DNA of 7,749 nt. It comes from JALYXS01 sp051003795. Its GTDB lineage: Bacteria; Acidobacteriota; Terriglobia; Bryobacterales; Bryobacteraceae. Under the pieces are notes generated by a model. It did no database searches, was not told the origin of the DNA, and saw only the letters and a program-made list of their open reading frames with translations. The stretch covers positions 1-7,749 of the forward strand of contig JBPCKZ010000071.1 of the NCBI GenBank assembly GCA_051003795.1, written 5' to 3'. Of the stretch, positions 1 to 5,764 are shown piece after piece. Both the position numbers and the translations under genes were made by a program. Position 1 is the stretch's first letter, and each line of letters opens with the position of its first letter.

Positions 1-552
1 AGTGGCGCGGCGGCGATTTTGGGCACCGGCGCGGCGCTGGATGGGAGCGCGAACGCCTACATGGATATGGGCACGTCGTCAACGCTCGATCTATCCGGAG
101 CATTCACGCTTTCAGCGTGGTTCAAAAAGACCGCATACACCGGCAACTACGAGGTTCTCATGTCCAAGTGCTCGGTGCCTGCCTGCAATTATGAGCTGGC
201 GCTGGATGGGCCGAATCACGATCTGGAGGGAATACAGAACGGAACCGTAGTGGAGAGCGGCGTGGTACCTGCGTTAAACCAATGGCACCACGCGGTGGAG
301 ACGTCGGACGGCACGCATCTATACTTTTATCTGGACGGAGTTCTGGTCCACACTGCCGCAGCCGGAACCGGGAACACAATTCCGGGAACGCACTTCGACC
401 TTGGGCGGGAGCAGCTTAGCGGCGAGAACCTCAGCGGGATCGTGAACGAGGCGCGTCTATCCAAAATCGCCCGTTCGGCGGGTTGGATCGCAACCGAATA
501 CAGCAACCAGAACAATCCTTCCGGATTCTATAACCTGAGCGCGGAACAATGA
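1..552 (+). CDS. LamG/concanavalin A-like domain protein, C-terminal part
   Basis: The frame is open from base 1, so the gene begins outside the window; the TTG at 19 is not a credible start because it falls inside the domain. The 183 visible codons form one jelly-roll LamG (Laminin_G_3-like) domain. Typical signs are the 'ALDG' opening strand, 'TLSAWFKK' near residues 36-43, 'WHHAV' near residues 97-101 and the 'FYLDGVLV' strand near 108-115. Two cysteines about five residues apart (in KCSVPAC) could form a disulfide. The ending 'GWIATEYSNQNNPSGFYNL' is the tail often seen after LamG domains in secreted DUF2341-type proteins of Acidobacteriota, Planctomycetota and Verrucomicrobiota. Such domains bind glycans or other surface ligands outside the cell; the ligand cannot be told here. 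The N-terminal domains and any signal peptide are not visible. The domain call is firm, the exact role unknown. Confidence 0.85.
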   Translation, partial: SGAAAILGTGAALDGSANAYMDMGTSSTLDLSGAFTLSAWFKKTAYTGNYEVLMSKCSVPACNYELALDGPNHDLEGIQNGTVVESGVVPALNQWHHAVETSDGTHLYFYLDGVLVHTAAAGTGNTIPGTHFDLGREQLSGENLSGIVNEARLSKIARSAGWIATEYSNQNNPSGFYNLSAEQ

Positions 553-640
553 GTATCCTGAAACGCGGCAGAGCTGGCGGGCACGGTTGAGCGATTTGCT
601 CGGCGTGCACGAGATCTCAAAGCCGGTCATCTAACCCTAT

Positions 641-786
641 TTCTTTCCCCGCGATTACGTCTCGACGTGCGGTTCGCAGCCGCCTCGAACCCATCATAGA
701 AAAAGCCCGCACGAGCAAGCGCCGCTTCGACAATATCATCGCCTATCTACGGCTCCGAATTGCCACTGCCGCCAGCGAGTCGCTTC
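641..786 (+). pseudogene. Relic of an ISL3-like transposase (C-terminal scrap)
   Basis: The frame starting at 678 reads SRLEPIIEKARTSKRRFDNI followed by IAYLRLRIATAASESLR. This resembles the C-terminal catalytic region of ISL3-family DDE transposases, where a segment like 'WAIRSRLEPI..AR.LKRH..NI..Y..HRITNA.SEGLN' precedes the last conserved glutamate. Just upstream, another frame (641-658) reads FFPRDY, matching the usual 'FF.RWY' that lies five or six residues before 'SRLEP', so a one-base frameshift separates the two parts. The typical 'HRITNA' is changed to 'LRIATA', and similarity stops near 786, before the normal C-terminus. There is no start, no complete domain and no visible terminal inverted repeat. 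I recognise the family from memory of its motifs; an alignment would be decisive. Confidence 0.6.
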
Positions 787-801
787 GATGGAGCGGAATC
801 G

Positions 802-2007
802 CTACTTGTTTAAAACCTCAATCGCTTTCTTGAGCAACACATCCTCGCCGGGCTTTTTTCCCGTTTCATCGTTGCCAACGGGATTTCCCTCGTCATCCAG
901 TTCCACCTGAGAGTCCGGTTCCATAATGAGCGTCCCCGGCGTGACGCCGCTATCCTGAATCGCCTTCCCATCCGGCGAGTAATATTTCGCCACCGATAAG
1001 ATGACCGCCGCGCCATCGTCCATCGTAATCGGCCGCCGGATGGAGGCATCGCCGTAAGTCCGCTCGCCAATCACTTCAGAACGCTTGTCCGATTGCAGAG
1101 CCGCCGCCGCGATTTCGGCCGCCGAAGCGGTACCCCGATTGGTGATCACCACCAGGGGAAGATTCGTGACCTCTTTTTGGGGGTCCGCCTTAAAATCCTG
1201 GCGAGTGTACCTCTGCCCCTGAACATACGCAATCAGCCCTTTGTCGAGAAACAAATTGGCAAGCTCGATTCCGTCTTCGGGCGCGCCCACGGCGCAGTTG
1301 CGCAAATCGAGGACGAATTTCTTCGCGCCTTTCTTCTGAAGATCGGCGAGATCCGCGGCGATCTCCTGAACCTTGCCATTCGCCAATGTCTCCGGCTCCA
1401 CGTAGCCGATATTGTTCTCGAGCATCTTACTGACAACGGGCGGGTACGCGATCACCGCTCGCGTAAGCGTCATCTTCTGCGGTTCGGGCTTACGCCGCAG
1501 CACCGACATTTCAATCGACGATCCCGGCTGGCCTTTCAAGAGAAGATTGGCGTATGCAAGCGGCATGTCGCGGGTCGCAACGCCTTTAATGGTCTCGATC
1601 ATATCGCCGGTGGTCAATCCGGCCTTTGCGGCGGGTGAGTTCGGAACGGCGCCCACCACGGTGATGTACCCGAACTTCTTCGCGAGCACCAGCCCGAGAT
1701 CGCCTCGATAGGCGTCGAAATTCTTGAGGTAGTCTTTGTACTGCTCCGCGTTAAGGTAACTCGCGAATGGATCGATCGCTTCCAGCATTCCGTTGAGCGC
1801 GCCGAGCGTCACGTTCTTCATGTCCGGTTCTTCGACATACTCGCCTTTGATGCGCGAAAGAACTTCCGTGTAAACGGCAATGTGCTTGTATACGCCGGCC
1901 CCGCCGCTCTCGGCGGAGGCGCCTTTGCTCATCACGCTTCCGAGCAGAAGCAGAATAACCAGAAATGTAGAGGACATGACGACAACGAACTTCGAACGGC
2001 TGTTCAT
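802..2007 (-). CDS. S41 family (C-terminal-processing-type) peptidase with PDZ domain, atypical active site
   Basis: A protein of 401 residues from the ATG at 2007. Although the frame stays open to 2295, this start places a signal-anchor first (hydrophobic residues about 7-25, then SKGASAES), and the extra upstream residues are the antisense of an NRAMP relic. Residues 40-95 are the helical N-terminal part (YTEVLSRIKGEYVEE), about 100-175 a PDZ domain (substrate recognition), and about 195-355 the peptidase core. Ser295 in RGTASAAEIA is the expected nucleophile. In Prc/CtpA and CtpB the catalytic Lys and Gln follow at +25 and +29; here these are Asp320 and Arg324 (GERTYGDASIRR), so the canonical Ser-Lys-Gln triad is missing. 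The protein should sit on the outer face of the inner membrane with its domains in the periplasm. It may be a binding protein rather than a protease, or use another base. It is a single gene between an IS relic and a pseudogene. The family is certain; activity is doubtful. Confidence 0.92.
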   Translation of the reverse strand: MNSRSKFVVVMSSTFLVILLLLGSVMSKGASAESGGAGVYKHIAVYTEVLSRIKGEYVEEPDMKNVTLGALNGMLEAIDPFASYLNAEQYKDYLKNFDAYRGDLGLVLAKKFGYITVVGAVPNSPAAKAGLTTGDMIETIKGVATRDMPLAYANLLLKGQPGSSIEMSVLRRKPEPQKMTLTRAVIAYPPVVSKMLENNIGYVEPETLANGKVQEIAADLADLQKKGAKKFVLDLRNCAVGAPEDGIELANLFLDKGLIAYVQGQRYTRQDFKADPQKEVTNLPLVVITNRGTASAAEIAAAALQSDKRSEVIGERTYGDASIRRPITMDDGAAVILSVAKYYSPDGKAIQDSGVTPGTLIMEPDSQVELDDEGNPVGNDETGKKPGEDVLLKKAIEVLNK

Positions 2008-2054
2008 ATATTGTAAGGACGCAACTGAGCCGGGATTTGGTGCGGCTTGATTAG

Positions 2055-2060
2055 ATTGTA
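2055..2060 (-). promoter_or_regulatory. Possible -10 element for the S41 peptidase gene
   Basis: On the minus strand, TACAAT lies about 47 bases before the ATG at 2007. A TTGGAA-like hexamer (plus-strand 2075-2080) lies only 14 bases upstream of it, shorter than the standard 16-18, so the -35 is doubtful. A second TACAAT at 2010-2015 is almost against the start codon. No Shine-Dalgarno sequence is seen before the ATG. Apart from this, 2008-2149 shows nothing recognisable. Confidence 0.25.
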
Positions 2061-2123
2061 GCGCAGGGGCCTCTTTCCAAGGGAAGCTCAATTGCGCCGC
2101 CAGGGAACACCTTGTCAAGCTTT

Positions 2124-2152
2124 CTCGAAGAAAAGCCGGCTCATCGAGCCGG
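2124..2152 (-). terminator. Possible intrinsic terminator-like hairpin (minus strand)
   Basis: A perfect 7-bp inverted repeat, CCGGCTC / GAGCCGG with a 3-base loop (2136-2152), is followed on the minus strand by the T-rich stretch CTTTTCTT. This is the form of a weak Rho-independent terminator, and it would stop transcripts running leftward into the S41 promoter region. It overlaps the 5' edge of the NRAMP relic, so it could equally be chance in old coding sequence. Confidence 0.25.
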
Positions 2153-2879
2153 ATCGGTCCGGGGATCATCACGGGGCGCGAACGACGATCCGTCCTGCAT
2201 CGTGACCTACTCGATGGCAGGCGCGGCCCTGGGTTACGCGAAGCTATGGACCTCGCTCTTTGGGTTCCCGCTACTCTAGCCGCCGTGCAATCCATGTGCG
2301 CTCGATTGGGGATGGTGAGCGGACGCGGCTAGCTGGCTTGCTGCGACTCCACTCGCCCAAGGGGGTGCTGTTCACCATCTGCGTATTGCTGGCGATAGCC
2401 AATATCGTCACCCTCGGGGCGGATCTGGGCTTTCTGGCGCGCGCGGATTGGCGGGCGGCAGCCTTCGATACCGTTCTACCGGGGATTCAATGGTCGCAGG
2501 AGTACCTGTCGGTGATCGGCCCCATTATCGGGGCCACCCTGACGACCGCCGCCGCCCTCTTTGCCCACGGCCATCGCCAGATCGAAACGGCGAAGGATGC
2601 GGCGGCCGCGCTTGCGCCAGCGGCTGGGCACGCTGCGTCATGGCTCTTCGCGTTAGGCGTGATTGGCACTGGGGTATTAGCCGTCCCACTGCTTGCCAGT
2701 TCGAGCGCTTATGCCATTTCGGAAGCCATGCGATGGCGCGCGTCGCTTGAAGATCAGCCCGCGTCCGCGCCGAAATTTTACGGCGTGTCGGCTGCTATTG
2801 ACGCGAAATCCCGCCGTGATGGGGAGCCGCGCCAACCGCGATTGGAATGATAACAATGCTGATAGCGTCGGCGGTCTGA
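2150..2879 (+). pseudogene. Decayed NRAMP-family (MntH-like) metal transporter gene
   Basis: NRAMP proteins are proton-coupled Mn2+/Fe2+ importers of the inner membrane, usually about 400-450 residues. Here the family can be followed across three frames. RIGPGIITG (2150-2176) shifts at a GGGG run to GANDDPSCIVTYSMAGAALG and on to LWTSLFGFPLL (2175-2276), which meets a TAG at 2277. It continues in another frame as AAVQSMCARLGMVSGRG (2279-2329), meets a second TAG at 2330, and shifts again to LAGLLRLHSPKG, IANIVTLGADLGFLA, GIQWSQEYL and FALGVIGTGVLAVPLL (2329 to about 2790). A final hydrophobic run ending MLIASAV (2847-2876) may be the last membrane helix; that part is uncertain. Segments expected after LGADLGFLA and after GIIGATLT (the TM6 region) are missing, which indicates internal deletions. 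The DPS of TM1, part of the metal site, is still readable. The long open frame 2260-2850 is simply the largest surviving segment. A functional protein is very unlikely. Confidence 0.82.
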
Positions 2880-2885
2880 TAAAAT
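2880..2885 (+). promoter_or_regulatory. Possible -10 element before the cupin gene
   Basis: TAAAAT ends nine bases before the GTG start at 2895. Transcription from it would begin at or within a few bases of the start codon, giving a leaderless or nearly leaderless message. No good -35 is seen at normal spacing, and no Shine-Dalgarno sequence exists between the element and the GTG. Confidence 0.3.
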
Positions 2886-2894
2886 TCCCTAGCA

Positions 2895-3821
2895 GTGAAA
2901 AATCTATTTTTCTTGGCGTCTCTCACGCTGATCCCGCTCGCTTACGCCCAAACTGCCGCCAAACCGATCGAAGCATGGGCGCCCAAGCCGCTGGATGCAG
3001 TCAAATACGTTCCGCCGAACAAGCCCATTACTCGCCTGCCCGATCTGCTCGCCAGGCACAAGGGCGAATCGTCCTGGAAGGAGCCAATCGTGCGCGACGA
3101 CCACATCTGGGCCGACTATATTCAATCCGCGCCGGGCGAGAAGGTGTCCAGGCGATTTCATCCCGATACGCGCGAGTGGTGGGTCGTCATGGACGGGCAG
3201 ATCCGGTTTGAGATCGAAGGCCAGGAGCCGTTCGTAGCTTCGAAAGGCGCGATGGTACAAGTGCCCATGCAGACGATTTACTCGATGGAGACTTTGGGCG
3301 ATAAGCCCGCGCTCCGGTTTCAGGGGAACATCGCGAAGGCTAAGACGCTTTACCCGAAAGACGTCGAGCCGCCGAAAATGCCGGGATGGGAATGGCTACC
3401 GGTGCAGATGGCTCGCACGCCCGGCATCTACGACAAAGGCAATAAGCCGGTTGTGACCTTTGACGAACTGGCCAAGGGCTTCGAAGGGCGGGGGCAATCT
3501 CCGTTCTACCGGGTCGTGATGGACGATCGGGCGGTGGCGAATTTCATCTATGGGCATGCCAGCGATCTGCCGCCGCTGAACCCGAAGGACCGGGGCCATT
3601 ATCACCCGGAGTGCGCCGAGTTCTGGCTGATCATGGCGGGTCAGATCCGTTATCCGATCGAAAACCAGGGAGTGATTATCGCGAATGTCGGCGATGTGGT
3701 GTACGTACCGCCGTTTACGTTCCACGCGCCGCGGTTCTGGGGGGAAGGCGCATCGTGCCGCCTGGCGATGAACGGTTATGCCAACATCGCGCACCTTTTC
3801 GAATCGTCGAAGCCGCATTAA
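2895..3821 (+). CDS. Secreted two-domain cupin protein
   Basis: A 308-residue protein starting at GTG 2895; the start is chosen because it yields a clean signal peptide (MKNLFFLASLTLIPLAYA, cleavage after Ala18), so the mature protein should be exported to the periplasm. There are two cupin beta-barrels. The second (about 215-300) has the full metal-binding pattern: His235, His237 and Glu242 in GHYHPECAE, and His277 in VPPFTFHAP. The first (about 75-145) keeps His89 and Glu94 but has Arg87 where the first His should be and no His in its second motif (VPMQTIYS), so it probably does not bind metal in the usual way. The gene is separated by 44 bases from the MoxR operon and appears to have its own promoter. 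Cupins include dioxygenases, isomerases, decarboxylases and sugar-binding proteins; I cannot assign a substrate. An extracytoplasmic oxygenase or ligand-binding role are both possible. Confidence 0.85.
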   Translation: MKNLFFLASLTLIPLAYAQTAAKPIEAWAPKPLDAVKYVPPNKPITRLPDLLARHKGESSWKEPIVRDDHIWADYIQSAPGEKVSRRFHPDTREWWVVMDGQIRFEIEGQEPFVASKGAMVQVPMQTIYSMETLGDKPALRFQGNIAKAKTLYPKDVEPPKMPGWEWLPVQMARTPGIYDKGNKPVVTFDELAKGFEGRGQSPFYRVVMDDRAVANFIYGHASDLPPLNPKDRGHYHPECAEFWLIMAGQIRYPIENQGVIIANVGDVVYVPPFTFHAPRFWGEGASCRLAMNGYANIAHLFESSKPH

Positions 3822-3853
3822 TCGCCGTCGCATTTGCCGCAAACACAGTGCTC

Positions 3854-3859
3854 TACAAT
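3854..3859 (+). promoter_or_regulatory. Possible -10 element before the MoxR operon
   Basis: TACAAT stands six bases before the GTG at 3866, in the 44-base gap after the cupin stop codon. A TTGCCG hexamer at 3834-3839 is 14 bases upstream, which is short for a -35. If used, the transcript would start almost at the start codon, so the moxR message would be leaderless. The same hexamer appears before the S41 gene. Confidence 0.35.
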
Positions 3860-3865
3860 GTTTTA

Positions 3866-4861
3866 GTGGGATCTGAAGCAACACTGCAGTTAGCTGTTTC
3901 CAGACTCAACCAAGTCCGCGCGGAGATCGGCAAAGTCATCGTCGGCCAGCACGACGTCGTCGATGGTGTGCTAATTTGCCTGCTCGCTTCGGGCCACGTG
4001 CTGCTCGAAGGCGTTCCCGGCCTGGGCAAGACGACTCTCCTCCGGACCCTCGCGCGCGCGCTCCAACTCCACTACTCGCGCATCCAATTCACGCCCGACC
4101 TGATGCCCGCCGATATCGTCGGCAGCATGGTCATTGAGACCGACGATCGGGGCTCGAAATCTTTGCGCTTCCAGCCCGGCCCGATCTTCGCGAACCTCGT
4201 TCTGGCCGATGAGATCAACCGCGCCACTCCCAAGACCCAATCGGCGCTGCTCGAAGCCATGCAGGAGCAGACCGTTACCAGCGGCAATACCACGCATGAG
4301 CTCGATTCCCCGTTTCTGGTGATGGCCACGCAGAATCCGATCGAAATGGAAGGCACCTATCCGCTGCCCGAAGCGCAGCTCGACCGCTTCCTGATGAAAA
4401 TTCTGGTCACGTATCCATCGCGCGAGGAACTGGGGCGCATCGTCGAGCGCACCATCAAGCACGTGGATGCCAACGTCGCGCCCGTGCTGGACGCCGAGGC
4501 CATTCTAGAGGTCCGCTCGGTCTGCCGCGAAGTTTTGGTTGCGCCGCACGTCCAGGATTTTGCGATCTCGCTGGTCATGGCCACTCAGCCCGAACAGAAG
4601 GAAGCCCACGAGCTTGCGCGCAAGTATGTGCGCTACGGCAGTTCGCCTCGCGGCGCCCAAGCGTTGGTCGAATGCGGCCGCGTGCTGGCTTTGATGCGGG
4701 GACGTTTTCACCTGAGCATCGACGATATTCAAACCGTCGCCGCCGCCGTTTTGCGCCATCGCATCATCCTGAATTTCGACGCCCATGCGGACGGCCAGAC
4801 ACCCGAAACCATCCTGAACGCCGTGATTCGCGGAGTGGTCGCCCACGCCTCCGCCGCGTAG
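3866..4861 (+). CDS. MoxR-family AAA+ ATPase
   Basis: A cytoplasmic ATPase of 331 residues, the usual MoxR length, from GTG 3866; the frame is open further upstream but that part overlaps the cupin gene. The AAA_3 core is complete: Walker A GVPGLGKT (residues 49-56, Lys55), Walker B LVLADE (111-116, Asp115/Glu116), sensor 1 Asn157 in ATQNP, the MoxR signature EGTYPLPEAQLDRF (162-175) with a likely arginine finger at Arg174, and a sensor 2 arginine in GSSPRG (Arg262). The C-terminal lid runs to the end. MoxR proteins act as chaperone-like remodelling ATPases for VWA-domain partners, often in metal insertion or in maturation and stress resistance of envelope complexes. The next two genes are exactly such partners: DUF58 after 15 bases, then a BatA-like protein. 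No Shine-Dalgarno motif precedes the GTG. All ATPase residues needed for activity are present. Confidence 0.95.
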   Translation: MGSEATLQLAVSRLNQVRAEIGKVIVGQHDVVDGVLICLLASGHVLLEGVPGLGKTTLLRTLARALQLHYSRIQFTPDLMPADIVGSMVIETDDRGSKSLRFQPGPIFANLVLADEINRATPKTQSALLEAMQEQTVTSGNTTHELDSPFLVMATQNPIEMEGTYPLPEAQLDRFLMKILVTYPSREELGRIVERTIKHVDANVAPVLDAEAILEVRSVCREVLVAPHVQDFAISLVMATQPEQKEAHELARKYVRYGSSPRGAQALVECGRVLALMRGRFHLSIDDIQTVAAAVLRHRIILNFDAHADGQTPETILNAVIRGVVAHASAA

Positions 4862-4876
4862 CTTCCCACCGGCCTC

Positions 4877-5764
4877 ATGCCCGCCGCCGTTCCACTTCTC
4901 GATCGCCAATTCCTGGAGAAGCTCGAACGATTGACGATTCACTGGCAAAAGTCTTTCCCCGGCCTGGTCGGTGGACACAATTCATCTCGTTTCTCCGGGG
5001 GCGGACAGGAGTTCCTCGACCACCGGCACTTCCACCACGGCGACGACCTGCGCGCGGTGAATTGGCGCGCTTACCTGCGTCTCGACAAGCTGTTTTTGAA
5101 AATGTTTCAGATCGAGCCGCGCGTGCCGGTCCGATTACTCATCGATACCAGCAGCTCGATGGATGCGGGAAACGGCTTGAAGTTCGACTACGCCCGCAAG
5201 CTCGCGGCGGCGCTCTGCTACGTGGGTCTCGTGCGGCTCGATACGATCACGCTTCAGCCGTTTGGACCGCGGCTCGGGGAAGGCAAGCGATGCGGCGGCG
5301 GCCGGCACCAATTCAGTCCGGTGATGGATTATCTTGGGGGCCTCAAGGCTACCGGCAAGACGGATTTCATCGGCGTTGTGCGCGAGTTCGTGTCCGAGTT
5401 CTCGCAGCGCGGACTGCTGATCCTGATCTCGGATTTCCTCGACGATACCGGAAGCGAGAAGCCGCTTCAGTACCTTTCCGATTTCGGCCATGAACTTCTG
5501 CTGGTCCAAATTTGGGCCGAAGAAGATCGCGTGCCCCCGTGGACCGGCGAGCTTGAGTTAGTGGACGCGGAAACCAATGAAAATTTGAAGCTGCAGTTCG
5601 ACGAGGAGGCGCGCGAACGATACACTCGCGCGTTCGACGAGTTTGCCGCGTCCCTTCAACAATTGGCTCTGCGAAACGGCGGACGATACGTGGGCGTCTC
5701 AACCAGCATGCCTTTGGAAGAGATCGTGTTCGGATCTCTGGTGCGGGCGCGAGGCATCGCGTAG
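4877..5764 (+). CDS. DUF58 protein with VWA-like fold and intact MIDAS
   Basis: A 295-residue soluble protein from ATG 4877, 15 bases after the MoxR stop. The DUF58 signature is at residues 40-80: GGGQEF, then HHGDDLRAVNWRAYLRLDKL. A VWA-like fold follows, with the metal-ion-dependent adhesion site apparently complete: DTSSS at 90-94, Thr162 (GKTDF) and Asp186 (LISDF). The last third (about 205-295) is acidic and includes a helix (FDEEARERYTRAFDEF) before the end YVGVSTSMPLEEI. No membrane segment is seen. Family members almost always sit next to moxR and are thought to be clients or adaptors of the ATPase, with the metal site mediating binding to another protein. The stop TAG (5762-5764) shares its G with the GTG of the next gene, so the two are probably translationally coupled. 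The biochemical role of DUF58 is not established. Confidence 0.93.
   Translation: MPAAVPLLDRQFLEKLERLTIHWQKSFPGLVGGHNSSRFSGGGQEFLDHRHFHHGDDLRAVNWRAYLRLDKLFLKMFQIEPRVPVRLLIDTSSSMDAGNGLKFDYARKLAAALCYVGLVRLDTITLQPFGPRLGEGKRCGGGRHQFSPVMDYLGGLKATGKTDFIGVVREFVSEFSQRGLLILISDFLDDTGSEKPLQYLSDFGHELLLVQIWAEEDRVPPWTGELELVDAETNENLKLQFDEEARERYTRAFDEFAASLQQLALRNGGRYVGVSTSMPLEEIVFGSLVRARGIA

Noticed and set aside
549..590. Small ORF starting at the ATG overlapping the LamG stop
   Set aside because: Only about 13 codons before a stop, with no ribosome-binding site or recognisable product.
1093..1638. A plus-strand open frame of 181 codons
   Set aside because: It lies antisense to the well-supported S41 peptidase and has no family features.
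2008..2295. N-terminal extension of the S41 frame to 2295
   Set aside because: The extra 96 codons are the antisense of the NRAMP relic and look low-complexity and basic; the ATG at 2007 directly precedes a proper signal-anchor.
2260..2850. An independent 196-residue membrane protein
   Set aside because: Its sequence is the middle and C-terminal part of an NRAMP transporter with deletions, and the missing N-terminal part is found just upstream in other frames.
3611..3865. Longer N-terminus for the MoxR protein
   Set aside because: It would overlap the cupin gene by over 200 bases, and MoxR homologues begin close to the GTG at 3866.
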